From NCBI RefSeq assembly GCF_023094245.1, contig NZ_JALMEW010000011.1, forward strand, positions 1-64,000: a DNA stretch of 64,000 nt. Reading direction: 5' to 3'. Shown piece by piece: positions 34,925-44,011 of the stretch. The number at the start of each line of letters is the position of its first letter. Position 1 is the stretch's first letter. Below the pieces are notes generated by a model that ran no database searches, was not told the DNA's origin, and was given only the letters and a program-made list of their open reading frames with translations. A program made the translations under genes and the position numbers. Origin of the DNA: Halomonas getboli (GTDB lineage: Bacteria > Pseudomonadota > Gammaproteobacteria > Pseudomonadales > Halomonadaceae).

Positions 34925-35944
34925 ATGCAGATGCGGGAAGCCCTTGGTGCCCTGATGCGCCACGAGAACCTGAGCTTCGACCAGACCCATGCGCTGATGA
35001 CCGCCATCATGACCGGGGAGGCCAGCGACGCCCAGATCGCCGCCTTCCTGATGGGCATGGCGATGAAGGGCGAGACCCCCGAGGAGATCAGCGCCGCCGC
35101 CCAGGTGATGCGCGAGCTGATGTCGCCGGTCACGCTGCACGCCGAGAACGTCGTCGACATCGTCGGCACCGGCGGTGACGGCGCCAACCTGTTCAACGTG
35201 TCCACCGCCTCGAGCTTCGTCGCCGCCGCCGCCGGCGCCCACGTGGCCAAGCACGGCAACCGCGGGGTGTCGTCGTCTTCGGGCAGCGCCGACCTGTTCG
35301 CCGTGGCCGGCATCGGCCTCGACCTGAACGCCGACCAGGTGGCGCGCTGCATCGAGGACGTGGGCGTCGGCTTCATGTTCGCCCCCAACCACCATCCCGC
35401 CATGCGCCATGCGATCACCGCGCGGCGCGAGATGGGCGTGCGCACCCTGTTCAACATCCTCGGCCCGTTGACCAACCCGGCCGGTGCCCGCCGCCAGCTG
35501 CTCGGCGTCTATTCCGCCGAGCTGGTGCCGCTGATGGCCGAGGTGCTCAGGCGCCTGGGCAGCGAGCACGTGCTGGTGGTGTGCGCCGAGGACGGCCTCG
35601 ACGAGATCTCGCTGGCCGCACCGACCCGGGTCGCCGAACTCAAGGACGGCGAGATCCACGAGTACACCATCGCCCCCGAGGACTTCGGCATCGCCCGCCA
35701 CGACCTCGACGCCCTCAAGGTCAAGACCGCCGAGGACAGCCTGCGGCTGGTGGAGCAGGCGCTGATCGGCGAGGGCCCGGCGGCCGACATCGTGGCGCTC
35801 AACGCCGGCGCGGCACTGTATGCCGCCGACGTCGCCGATACCCTCAAGGAAGGCGTGGCCCTGGCGCAGGACGCCCAGGACTGCAAGCTGGCCCGCGAGA
35901 AGCTCAGGGAGCTGGCCAACTTCACTCGCGTCTTCGCTCAGTAG
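34925..35944 (+). CDS. trpD: anthranilate phosphoribosyltransferase
   Basis: A 339-residue transferase joining anthranilate and PRPP. The PRPP-binding loop is DIVGTGGDGANLFNVSTASSFVAAAAGAHVAKHGNRGVSSSSGSADL, and HPAMRHA with RTLFNILGPLTNPA follow. It lies 32 bases after trpG and 21 bases before trpC, so the three form one operon. Confidence 0.96.
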   Translation: MQMREALGALMRHENLSFDQTHALMTAIMTGEASDAQIAAFLMGMAMKGETPEEISAAAQVMRELMSPVTLHAENVVDIVGTGGDGANLFNVSTASSFVAAAAGAHVAKHGNRGVSSSSGSADLFAVAGIGLDLNADQVARCIEDVGVGFMFAPNHHPAMRHAITARREMGVRTLFNILGPLTNPAGARRQLLGVYSAELVPLMAEVLRRLGSEHVLVVCAEDGLDEISLAAPTRVAELKDGEIHEYTIAPEDFGIARHDLDALKVKTAEDSLRLVEQALIGEGPAADIVALNAGAALYAADVADTLKEGVALAQDAQDCKLAREKLRELANFTRVFAQ

Positions 35945-35965
35945 TCACCCGCCCAGGATCCATCG

Positions 35966-36772
35966 ATGACCGCATCCAACGCTACTCCGACCATCCTGAC
36001 CCGCATCCTGGCGCACAAGGACGCCGAGGTCGCCGAGCGCCGCCAGGCCGTGTCCGAGGACGAGCTGCTGCGCCTGGCCGGCCTTCAGTCCGCGCCGCGC
36101 GGCTTCGTGGCCGCCCTGGACGCGCGCATGCGTGACGGCGACCCGGCGGTGATCGCCGAGGTCAAGAAGGCCTCGCCCTCCAAGGGCGTGATTCGCGAGG
36201 ATTTCCGTCCGGCCGAGATCGCCGCCAGCTATGCCGCCGGCGGGGCCGCCTGCCTGTCGGTGCTCACCGATGTCGACTTTTTCCAGGGTCACGAGGACTT
36301 CCTGGTCGAGGCCCGGGAGGCCTGCTCGCTGCCGGTGATCCGCAAGGACTTCATCACCCATGGCTACCAGGTCAGCGAGGCGCGGGCCATCGGCGCCGAC
36401 TGCATCCTGCTGATCGTCGCCGCCCTGGACGACGCCCAACTGGCCGACCTGCATCGCCAGGCCACCGAGCTCGGCATGGACGTGCTGGTCGAGGTCCACG
36501 ATGCCGCCGAGCTGGAGCGCGCTCTGGCGCTGGACCTCTCGCTGGTCGGCATCAACAACCGCGACCTGCATACCTTCGCGACCCGCCTCGAGACCACCCT
36601 GGACCTGCTGCCGCGCATTCCCGCCGGCGTCACCGTGGTCACCGAGTCCGGCATCCACAGCCGCGACGACGTGCTGCGCATGCGCGAGCACGACGTCCAC
36701 GGCTTCCTGGTGGGCGAGGCCTTCATGCGCGAGGACGACCCCGGCGAGGCGCTGCGTCGGCTGTTCTACTAG
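35966..36772 (+). CDS. trpC: indole-3-glycerol phosphate synthase
   Basis: A 268-residue TIM-barrel enzyme, not fused to TrpF. The catalytic Lys and Glu are in [13 protein letters not shown] and VLVEVHD, with [23 protein letters not shown] and VTESGI the other landmarks. It is the last gene of trpGDC and is followed by a hairpin. Confidence 0.96.
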   Translation: MTASNATPTILTRILAHKDAEVAERRQAVSEDELLRLAGLQSAPRGFVAALDARMRDGDPAVIAEVKKASPSKGVIREDFRPAEIAASYAAGGAACLSVLTDVDFFQGHEDFLVEAREACSLPVIRKDFITHGYQVSEARAIGADCILLIVAALDDAQLADLHRQATELGMDVLVEVHDAAELERALALDLSLVGINNRDLHTFATRLETTLDLLPRIPAGVTVVTESGIHSRDDVLRMREHDVHGFLVGEAFMREDDPGEALRRLFY

Positions 36773-36788
36773 CGCGTCTTCGACGCAG

Positions 36789-36829
36789 CACGACGCCTCC
36801 GGCGCTGAATTGCCGGGGGCGTCGTCGTT
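36789..36829 (+). terminator. hairpin terminator after trpC
   Basis: A long stem ACGACGCC-(T)-CCGGC / GCCGG-(G)-GGCGTCGT with one T-G mismatch and an 8-base loop lies between trpC and the convergent AraC gene. A short CGTTTC follows. Confidence 0.65.
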
Positions 36830-36847
36830 TCAGGGCGTGCCGCTGCG

Positions 36848-37804
36848 TCAGTGGCGGTGCCGGGCCAGGGTGGCGGAGGGGGATTCGCCGAACAGCCGGC
36901 GGTAGTCCCGGGCGAACTGCCCCAGGTGGTAGAAGCCCCAGTCGGCGGCCGCCTGACTCACCGTGGTGGCGTCGTCCGGCTCGCTCAGGCGACGGCGGAC
37001 GCGGTTGAGCCGCGTCAGGCGCAGGAACTGGATGGGGCTCACCCCGAGGATGCTGGTGAAGCTGTAGCGCAGGGTGCGCTGGCTGACGTGGGCGATCTCG
37101 CACAGTTCATCGAGGCTGACCGGCGGCGTCGCGCCGCTCTCCAGGTGGTCGCGGACGCGATCCACGACCTGGCGGCGGTGGCGATAGCTGGGCGGGCGCT
37201 CGGTGTTGGGCGTTTCCTCGCGCAGGATCTCCTGCAGCGCCAGGCCGAGGATGTCCTGATGCACCTGGGCCTCGAGCCCTTCGCCCTTGAGGCCCAGCAG
37301 GCGCTCGATCAGGAAGGTCGTGGCCTGGCGCGTCTGGCGCGGCAGCTGCAGGCGCATCAGCCGCTCCGGATCGGCGTCCAGCAGCGGGCGCGCCGCCTCG
37401 CCGCCTGCCCGGGCCAGCCAGTCGCGGCCGACCACCAGCCCGTAGATGCCGAACGCATCCGGAGTGACCAGCTCGAAGTCGTGGCCGCCGGGCTGGCACA
37501 TGATCTCCCGCTCCCCGACCCGGTGGCCGTTGATGCGGCAGTCTCCGGTGTCGGCCGGAATGCCGATCCACAGCGAGTCGGGCCAGACGTTGCACTGCTG
37601 GCCCAGCGCATGGCTGGTGTATTCCTTGAACACCTGCATCGCCGGCAGGTGGATCTCGTCGATGCGGCCGTAGAAGCCGCCCTGGCCGAACTGGTCATAT
37701 TCCTGGGACCAGTCGGTCAGGTTGTGGGCGTGCTCGTTGGCGTCCCATGCCTCCCACATGCACTTCCTTGGTGCACTCTCGGCGGTTCGAATCGTCTGTG
37801 ACAC
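36848..37804 (-). CDS. AraC-family regulator, EutR-like
   Basis: A 318-residue regulator. The C-terminal AraC domain (about 210-315) has two helix-turn-helix units, SLDELCEIAHVSQRTLRYSFTSILGVSPIQFLRLTRLNRVRRRL and AAADWGFYHLGQFARDYRRLFGESPSATL. The N-terminal part (YDQFGQGGFYGRIDEIHLPAMQVFKEY) resembles that of EutR, the ethanolamine/B12-responsive activator. It is divergent from eutB with a 189-base spacer, supporting a role in activating eutBC and the permease. Confidence 0.83.
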   Translation of the reverse strand: MSQTIRTAESAPRKCMWEAWDANEHAHNLTDWSQEYDQFGQGGFYGRIDEIHLPAMQVFKEYTSHALGQQCNVWPDSLWIGIPADTGDCRINGHRVGEREIMCQPGGHDFELVTPDAFGIYGLVVGRDWLARAGGEAARPLLDADPERLMRLQLPRQTRQATTFLIERLLGLKGEGLEAQVHQDILGLALQEILREETPNTERPPSYRHRRQVVDRVRDHLESGATPPVSLDELCEIAHVSQRTLRYSFTSILGVSPIQFLRLTRLNRVRRRLSEPDDATTVSQAAADWGFYHLGQFARDYRRLFGESPSATLARHRH

Positions 37805-37993
37805 GCGGCGTCACTCCTTCTGCCCCGGCCCTTCACGGTGCTCTATGGGGTAAGTTGTTGTTTGAATTGAACTATTGGCTTTTGCCGAAAATCGATAACG
37901 CCGGCCTTGGCGCCCTCGTTACTCTTGCATGAAGCAACATTCGTTCCGTTCCGGCGCCTCGCGGCGGCCCGAACGCTCGACATGGAGACGCTC
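37805..37993. promoter_or_regulatory. divergent eutR-like/eutB promoter region
   Basis: An AT-rich stretch from about 37845 to 37900 (TTGTTTGAATTGAACTATTG) is the likely site of activator binding and the eutB promoter. No clear sigma-54 GG-N10-GC element or palindrome could be assigned. Confidence 0.3.
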
Positions 37994-39403
37994 ATGGCCA
38001 AGGCCTATCACCATACGCTGGGAAATCGGCGCTATCACTTCGCGAGTCTCGCCGAGCTGATGGCCAAGGCCACGCCGGCCCGCTCCGGCGACCGGCTGGC
38101 CGGCGTCATCGCCGACTCCGCCGAGGAGCGGGTGGTGGCCCAGATGGCGCTGGCGGAGCTGCCGCTGTCGACCTTCCTTGAGGACCATCTGGTGCCCTAC
38201 GGCGAGGACGAGATCACCCGCCTGATCGTCGATACCCACGACGCCGCCGCCTTCGCGCCGATTCGACACCTGACGGTGGGCGACTTCCGCAACTGGCTGC
38301 TGAGCGATCTCGCCACGCCCGAGGCGATCGTCCGGGCGCGTGCCGGCATCACCCCCGAGATGGCGGCTGCGGTGAGCAAGATCATGCGCAACCAGGACCT
38401 CATTCTCGTCGCCCGCAAGTGCCGGGTGACCACCGCCTTTCGCAACACCATCGGCCTGCCGGGGCGGCTCTCCACCCGGCTGCAGCCCAATCATCCCACC
38501 GACGACGCCACCGGCATCGCCGCCAGCATTCTCGACGGCCTGCTCTACGGCAACGGCGACGCGGTGATCGGTATCAACCCGGCCACCGACAACGTCGCCC
38601 AGAGCGTCAAGCTGATGACGCTGATGGACGAGGTGATCCAGAAGTACGCGATTCCCACCCAGTCCTGCGTGCTGACCCACGTCACCAACACCCTGGAGGC
38701 GATCGAGCAGGGTGCCCCCGTGGACCTGGTGTTCCAGTCCATCGGCGGTACCCAGGCCACCAACGAGAGCTTCGGCTTCGATCTCGCCACTCTCGGCGAG
38801 GCGCGGGACGCCGCCCGCAGCCTCAAGCGCGGCACCGTGGGCGACAACGTCATGTACTTCGAGACCGGGCAGGGCAGCTCGCTGTCCGCCAACGCCCATC
38901 ACGGCCTCGACCAGCAGACCTGCGAGGCCCGCGCCTACGCCGTGGCTCGCCACTTCGAGCCGCTGCTGGTCAACACCGTGGTCGGTTTCATCGGCCCCGA
39001 GTACCTGTTCGACGGCAAGCAGATCATCCGCGCCGGTCTCGAGGATCACTTCTGCGCCAAGCTGCTCGGCGTGCCCATGGGCTGCGACATCTGCTACACC
39101 AACCACGCCGACGCCGATCAGAACGACATGGACAACCTGCTGACCCTACTGGGCGCGGCGGGCTGCACCTTCATCATGGGCATCCCCGGCTCGGACGACA
39201 TCATGCTCAACTACCAGACCACCTCCTTCCACGACGCCCTCTATGCGCGCCGGGTGCTCGACCTGTCGCCGTCGCCGGAGTTCGAGAAGTGGCTCGACGA
39301 GATGGCGATCTTCGAAGACGTGGCTCGCCATCGCCCCAGCGGCCGGCTGCCCGACGCCTTCGCCCGTCCGCTGAGTCGCCTGCCCGAGGGAGGTGCCCGA
39401 TGA
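37994..39403 (+). CDS. eutB: ethanolamine ammonia-lyase large subunit
   Basis: A 469-residue TIM-barrel subunit of the B12-dependent lyase that converts ethanolamine to acetaldehyde and ammonia. Family landmarks include RLQPNHPTDDATGIAASILDGLLYGNGDAVIGINPATDN, YFETGQGSSLSANAHHGLDQQTCEARAYA and MGCDICYTNHADADQND. The ATG at 37994 has GGAG six bases upstream; the ATG at 37982 is an alternative. No microcompartment shell genes or eutA reactivase lie nearby, so this is the minimal, non-compartment system. Confidence 0.96.
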   Translation: MAKAYHHTLGNRRYHFASLAELMAKATPARSGDRLAGVIADSAEERVVAQMALAELPLSTFLEDHLVPYGEDEITRLIVDTHDAAAFAPIRHLTVGDFRNWLLSDLATPEAIVRARAGITPEMAAAVSKIMRNQDLILVARKCRVTTAFRNTIGLPGRLSTRLQPNHPTDDATGIAASILDGLLYGNGDAVIGINPATDNVAQSVKLMTLMDEVIQKYAIPTQSCVLTHVTNTLEAIEQGAPVDLVFQSIGGTQATNESFGFDLATLGEARDAARSLKRGTVGDNVMYFETGQGSSLSANAHHGLDQQTCEARAYAVARHFEPLLVNTVVGFIGPEYLFDGKQIIRAGLEDHFCAKLLGVPMGCDICYTNHADADQNDMDNLLTLLGAAGCTFIMGIPGSDDIMLNYQTTSFHDALYARRVLDLSPSPEFEKWLDEMAIFEDVARHRPSGRLPDAFARPLSRLPEGGAR

Positions 39404-40224
39404 GCGATGCGACCCCCACTCACGGCGTCACCGATAACCCCTGGCATCGGTTGCGCGAGTTCACCGACGCGCGCATCGGCCTCGGCCGTGCCGGCACCAG
39501 CCTGCCCACGCATCGTTCGTTGGAGTTCCAGCTGGCCCATGCCCGCGCCCAGGACGCCGTGCATCTGCCGCTGGACGTCGAGTCGCTGTGCCGCGACCTC
39601 GACGTCCTGAGTGGCGGTCAGCCAATCCACCGCCTGCACAGCCGGGCGGCCGATCGCGAGACCTACCTGCAGCGTCCGGACCTGGGACGGCGCCTCGATG
39701 ACGCCTCCCGCGAGCGGCTGGCCCAGGCCAACGACGCGCCGCGACCCGCCGTCGACCTGGCCATTGCCGTGGTCGACGGGCTGTCGTCGCTGGCCGTTCA
39801 GCAGAACGCGCCGCCCTTCCTCGAGGCGCTGGCTCGGGAGCTGGCCGAGGACGACCAGGACTGGTCGCTGGCGCCGCTGACGGTGGTCGAGCAGGGTCGG
39901 GTGGCGATCGGCGACGAGATCGGCGAAAGCCTCAACGCCCGGGTAGTGCTGGTGCTGATCGGTGAGCGGCCGGGCCTCAGCTCGCCGGACAGCCTCGGCC
40001 TCTATCTGACCTGGGGGCCGCGGGTCGGGCTGAACGATGCCGCCCGCAACTGCATCTCCAACGTGCGCCCGGCGGGCTTCGTCTTCGACGAGGCCAGCCG
40101 GCGGCTGATGTACCTGCTGCGCGAGGCCAGGGTCAGGGGCCTGTCCGGCGTACGGCTCAAGGATCGCACCCAGGACGACGTCATCGAGTCCTCGGGCGGC
40201 GTCCAGAACTTCCTGACCTCCTGA
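39400..40224 (+). CDS. eutC: ethanolamine ammonia-lyase small subunit
   Basis: A 274-residue subunit that completes the cobalamin site of the lyase. Typical stretches are DARIGLGRAGTSLPTHRSLEFQLAHARAQDAVH at the N-terminus, SRAADRETYLQRPDLGRRL, and NCISNVRPAG near the C-terminus. Its start overlaps the eutB stop by four bases, allowing equal synthesis of both subunits. Confidence 0.96.
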   Translation: MSDATPTHGVTDNPWHRLREFTDARIGLGRAGTSLPTHRSLEFQLAHARAQDAVHLPLDVESLCRDLDVLSGGQPIHRLHSRAADRETYLQRPDLGRRLDDASRERLAQANDAPRPAVDLAIAVVDGLSSLAVQQNAPPFLEALARELAEDDQDWSLAPLTVVEQGRVAIGDEIGESLNARVVLVLIGERPGLSSPDSLGLYLTWGPRVGLNDAARNCISNVRPAGFVFDEASRRLMYLLREARVRGLSGVRLKDRTQDDVIESSGGVQNFLTS

Positions 40225-40344
40225 GCCCTTGGCCCCCGAGCTCCCCGAATCGGCGGGCCCCGTGCTCGTCATCCTCCATCGCGACACGACCTCACGACAC
40301 GATTTCACAACGCCATTTCATAACAACAGCGCAAAGGTGACCCG

Positions 40345-41760
40345 ATGAACGATGCGACTCTGGACCAGGAGTACCTGGCCAAACGACAGCTGAAGAAGGG
40401 CAGCGCCGGCTGGCTGCTGCTGGCCGGCCTCGGCGTGTCCTACGTGATCTCCGGCGACTTCGCCGGCTGGAACTTCGGCATCGCCGAGGCGGGCTGGGGC
40501 GGCTTCGTCATCGCCGCCGGCCTGATGGGGCTGATGTACTTCGCCCTGGTGCTGTCGCTGGCCGAGATGTCGGCGGCGATTCCCGCCGCCGGTGGCGGCT
40601 ACAGCTTCGCCCGCCAGGTCATGGGCCCGGCCGGCGGCTACCTGACCGGACTGGCGGTGCTGATCGAATACGCCCTGGCGCCGGCGGCCATCGTCATCTT
40701 CATCGGCGCCGCGGTGGAGGAGCTGTTGGGGATTAACGGCCCCGCGGTCTATGCGCTGTTCTACGCGGTGTTCATCGGCATCCACCTGAGCGGCGCCGGC
40801 GAGGCGCTCAAGGTGATGATGGTGATCAGCGGCCTGGCGGTGTGCGCCATCCTGGCCACCGCCCTGGCGCTGTTCGGCGTCTTCGATGCCGGCAACCTGT
40901 TCGACATCGCGCCCACCGACGCCGCCGGCGCCAGCGCCTTCCTGCCCTTCGGCTGGGCCGGGGTGTGGGCCGCGCTGCCCTTCGGCATGTGGCTGTTCCT
41001 GGCGGTGGAGGGCGTGCCGCTGGCCGCCGAGGAAGCCAAGAATCCGGCTCGGGACGTGCCGCGCGGCATCATCGGCGCCATGCTGTTCCTGCTGGTCACG
41101 GCGGTGCTGGTGGTGGTGCTGCTGGCGGGTGCCGCCGGGGCCGGTGCCATCGGTGCGAGCGGCGTGCCGCTGGTCGACGCGCTCAAGGCCGCCGATCATC
41201 CGACGCTGGCGACCCTGGTCAACGTGCTGGGCCTGGCCGGTCTCATCGCGTCCTTCTTCTCGATCATCTACGGCTACAGCCGCCTGGTGTTCGCCCTGTC
41301 CCGGGCCGGCTATCTGCCGAAGATGCTGTCGCTGACCAGCCGCCGCAAGGCGCCGACCTGGGCGCTGGTGGTCCCGGGCATGTTCGGCTTCCTGGCGTCG
41401 CTGAGCGGCGAGGGCGACCTGATCCTCGGCATGGCCGTGGTGGGAGCCACCGTGTCCTACGCGCTGATGGCGCTGAGCCATATCCTGCTGCGCCTGAAGC
41501 GTCCCGAGCTGGCGCGTCCCTACCGGACCCCCGGCGGCATCCTGACCTCCGGCGTGGCACTGGTGCTGTCGCTGGTGGCGCTGTCCGGCGTGTATGCCTT
41601 CGATCCGCGGGCCTTCATCTACACCCTGGGGCTGTTCGCGGTCGGCGCGGCCTACTTCTTCCTGTACAGCAGGAACACCCTGGTGGCGAAGACCGCCGAC
41701 GAGGAGTTCGCCCTGGTGGCCGACGCCGAGGAGAGCCTCGAGGCCAGCCCTGTCAGCTGA
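40345..41760 (+). CDS. eat: ethanolamine permease (APC superfamily)
   Basis: A 471-residue transporter with about twelve membrane segments. The start region QLKKGSAGWLLLAGLGVSYVISGDFAGWNFGIAEAGWGG is characteristic of the ethanolamine permease family, and the EVPLAAEEAKNP-like loop (EGVPLAAEEAKNPARDVPRG) is typical of amino-acid permeases of this type. It follows eutC by 120 bases and supplies the substrate for EutBC. Confidence 0.93.
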   Translation: MNDATLDQEYLAKRQLKKGSAGWLLLAGLGVSYVISGDFAGWNFGIAEAGWGGFVIAAGLMGLMYFALVLSLAEMSAAIPAAGGGYSFARQVMGPAGGYLTGLAVLIEYALAPAAIVIFIGAAVEELLGINGPAVYALFYAVFIGIHLSGAGEALKVMMVISGLAVCAILATALALFGVFDAGNLFDIAPTDAAGASAFLPFGWAGVWAALPFGMWLFLAVEGVPLAAEEAKNPARDVPRGIIGAMLFLLVTAVLVVVLLAGAAGAGAIGASGVPLVDALKAADHPTLATLVNVLGLAGLIASFFSIIYGYSRLVFALSRAGYLPKMLSLTSRRKAPTWALVVPGMFGFLASLSGEGDLILGMAVVGATVSYALMALSHILLRLKRPELARPYRTPGGILTSGVALVLSLVALSGVYAFDPRAFIYTLGLFAVGAAYFFLYSRNTLVAKTADEEFALVADAEESLEASPVS

Positions 41761-41783
41761 GCGTGAGAACCTGCCGCCAATGC

Positions 41784-41813
41784 AACGGGGCCGCCCAGAT
41801 GGGCGGCCCCGTT
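41784..41813. terminator. bidirectional terminator between eat and the antiporter
   Basis: A perfect 13-bp stem AACGGGGCCGCCC / GGGCGGCCCCGTT with an AGAT loop lies between two convergent genes, ending in TTT on the plus strand. Confidence 0.8.
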
Positions 41814-41842
41814 TGCGTGGTGGGCAGCAGAGAAGATCGCGC

Positions 41843-43669
41843 CTAGATCGGGCTCGCCACCGTCTGCAGCGAGTGCTTGGGCGAGTCGGCGAAGACCAGG
41901 CTGATCAGGGTGTCGCCGCGCTTGGGCGATAGGCCGGTCTCGCCCGTCGCTATCCTGAGTCGTCCGGCCGGGCCGATGCACAGCATCGGCAGCCAGCGAC
42001 CGGCGTGGGCCTGGCGCTGCGGCTCCATGCGGAACTTCTCGCCGCAGCGCTCGAGGCGCACCTCGCCGCCTTCCGCCACCAGGCGCGACAGCTTGGCAAA
42101 GGTCACGTCGCGACCGAACAGCAGCGGCAGGTGATCCAGCGCCTGGCCCTGGGGGCGGTTGCCGCGCCGGCCCTCGTCCACCGCCAGGCGGAAGACCCGG
42201 TCACGGCCCAGCAGGTGCTCGAAGTGCAGCGCCGCCAGGTCGTTGAGCTCGCGATAGGGCGAGATCGGCAGCAGGTAGCCGATGCCGCTGAGCTCGAGGT
42301 GCTGGGCGGCGTGCTCGGAGAGCGGGTCGCCGTAGTAGGTGGTCAGGCCCTCGTTGCGGGCCAGCTGGACGGCATCCCAGCTGCTGTCGGCCAGCACCAC
42401 GCTGACGCCGGCGTCGCGCAGGGTGCAGGCCAGCTGGCGCGCCACGGCGTTGGCGCCGATGATCAGCACGCCGTTGGGCGAGGGGCGCTGTACGCCCAGC
42501 CAGCGGGCCAGGGGGCGCGACAGCAGGCTCTGGCTGACCACGGTGCTGATGATCACCAGGAAGGTCACCGGCACCAGCATCTCGGCGCCGGGCATGCCTT
42601 CCTCCTCCAGGCGCAGGGCGAACAGCGAGGCCACCGCGGCGGCCACGATGCCGCGCGGCGAGATGAACGCCAGCAGCGTCTTCTCGCGCCACGCCAGGCC
42701 GCTGCCCAGGGTGCACAGCCACACGGACAGCGGCCGGGCGATGGCCACCAGCACCAGCAGGAAGACCCAGGCCGGCCAGCTCAGCAGGGCCAGCTGCTCC
42801 ACGGTGAGGCGGGCGGCGAGCAGCAGGAACAGCCCGGAGATCAGCAGCACCGAGAGGGTTTCCTTGAACTCGATGATGGGGCGGGTGGGCACGCCGCGCA
42901 TGTTGGCCATCCACACCCCCATCACCGTCACCGTCAGCAGGCCCGACTCGTGGAACAGCTGATTGGACACGGTGAACAGCGTCAGCATCAGCATCAGGGT
43001 GCCGAAGCTGTGCAGCTGGTGGGGCAGCCAGTGGTGGCGGAGCATGAGGCCCCAGCAGTAGCCGCCGGCGATGCCCAGGCCGAAGCCGATCAGCGCCGTC
43101 TGGCCGAACAGCGCCAGGGTGTGCGTGGCCGCCTCGCCGCCGGAGCCCAGGGCCACGAACTCGTAGACCAGCACCGCGCCGATGGCGCCCATGGGGTCGA
43201 TCAGGATGCCTTCCCAGCGCAGGATCTGGGTCAGGTGCTCGCGGGCGCGCAGCGTCTGCAGCATCGGCAGGATCACCGTGGGGCCGGTGACCACCAGCAG
43301 CGCGCCCAGCACGCTGGCCATCTCCCAGGAGAGGTCCAGCAGCAACCGGGCCGCGACCGTGCCGATGACGCCGGTGATCAGCGCGCCCCAGGTCACCAGC
43401 CGGCGCACCGTGCGGCCGTGGCCGCCCAGCTCGCGAAAGTTCAGCGTCAGGCTGCCCTCGAACAGGATCACCGCCACCGCCAGCGAGACCAGCGGGAACA
43501 GCAACTCGCCGAACAGGGCGTCGGGATTCAGCAGGCCCGTGACCGGACCGGCGGCGATACCGGCGACCAGCAGCGTCAGGATGGCGGGCAGCTTCAGCTG
43601 CCAGGCGAGCCATTGGCAGATCAGCGCCAGCAGGCCGATCATCGCCAGGTCGAAACCGGCATGCTCCAT
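41843..43669 (-). CDS. cation:proton antiporter (CPA1 type) with C-terminal RCK-like domain
   Basis: A 608-residue protein. The first about 390 residues form the CPA antiporter membrane domain (LAVAVILFEGSLTLNFREL, VVTGPTVILPML, SPRGIVAAAVASLFALRL). A Rossmann-like TrkA-N region follows (NGVLIIGANAVARQLACTLRDAGVSVVLADSS), then a TrkA-C-like end. It should exchange Na+ or K+ for protons, regulated by nucleotide binding. The start at 43669 matches the usual N-terminus. The ion specificity is not determined by the sequence. Confidence 0.88.
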   Translation of the reverse strand: MEHAGFDLAMIGLLALICQWLAWQLKLPAILTLLVAGIAAGPVTGLLNPDALFGELLFPLVSLAVAVILFEGSLTLNFRELGGHGRTVRRLVTWGALITGVIGTVAARLLLDLSWEMASVLGALLVVTGPTVILPMLQTLRAREHLTQILRWEGILIDPMGAIGAVLVYEFVALGSGGEAATHTLALFGQTALIGFGLGIAGGYCWGLMLRHHWLPHQLHSFGTLMLMLTLFTVSNQLFHESGLLTVTVMGVWMANMRGVPTRPIIEFKETLSVLLISGLFLLLAARLTVEQLALLSWPAWVFLLVLVAIARPLSVWLCTLGSGLAWREKTLLAFISPRGIVAAAVASLFALRLEEEGMPGAEMLVPVTFLVIISTVVSQSLLSRPLARWLGVQRPSPNGVLIIGANAVARQLACTLRDAGVSVVLADSSWDAVQLARNEGLTTYYGDPLSEHAAQHLELSGIGYLLPISPYRELNDLAALHFEHLLGRDRVFRLAVDEGRRGNRPQGQALDHLPLLFGRDVTFAKLSRLVAEGGEVRLERCGEKFRMEPQRQAHAGRWLPMLCIGPAGRLRIATGETGLSPKRGDTLISLVFADSPKHSLQTVASPI

Positions 43670-43772
43670 GGTCGTTCGCTCTCTCGTCAGGGTTGGGTTA
43701 AAGGGCGCGCAGCCTAGCGTTGCCGACCCCGACATGCAATCGATGGAAGCGATGAATAACGTCGATAACGCG

Positions 43773-43973
43773 TCAACGTCGGAAAAGCCACAGCAGCAGC
43801 GTCAGTATGGCGCTGATCAGCAGCATGGTGGTGAGGGGAAAGTAGAAGGTGGTGTGGCCGCGGCGGATCAGGATATCGCCCGGTAGCTGCCCCAGGGGCA
43901 GCCGACCGAGCCAGGGCCACAGCAGCCCGGTGGCGACCAGCAGCAGGCCGATGACGATCAGCGCGCGTGACAT
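43773..43973 (-). CDS. DUF2905 small membrane protein
   Basis: A 66-residue protein with two hydrophobic helices (ALIVIGLLLVATGLLWPWL and PLTTMLLISAILTLLLWLF) separated by LPLGQLPGDILIRRGHTTFYFP, the signature of DUF2905. It lies between the antiporter and the large dehydrogenase on the same strand. Function unknown. The start at 43973 gives the family length. Confidence 0.9.
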   Translation of the reverse strand: MSRALIVIGLLLVATGLLWPWLGRLPLGQLPGDILIRRGHTTFYFPLTTMLLISAILTLLLWLFRR

Positions 43974-44011
43974 GATCTCTCCTCCGGGCCGGGGGGAGGT
44001 GTGGGCCGCGC

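Noticed and set aside
37845-37900. Sigma-54 promoter for eutB
   Set aside because: A TGGC...TTGC-like pair is visible but the GG-to-GC spacing is about five bases, not ten.
42005-43717. 570-codon plus-strand frame opposite the antiporter
   Set aside because: Gln/His/Gly/Ala/Arg-rich translation without domains; the minus strand holds a clear CPA antiporter.
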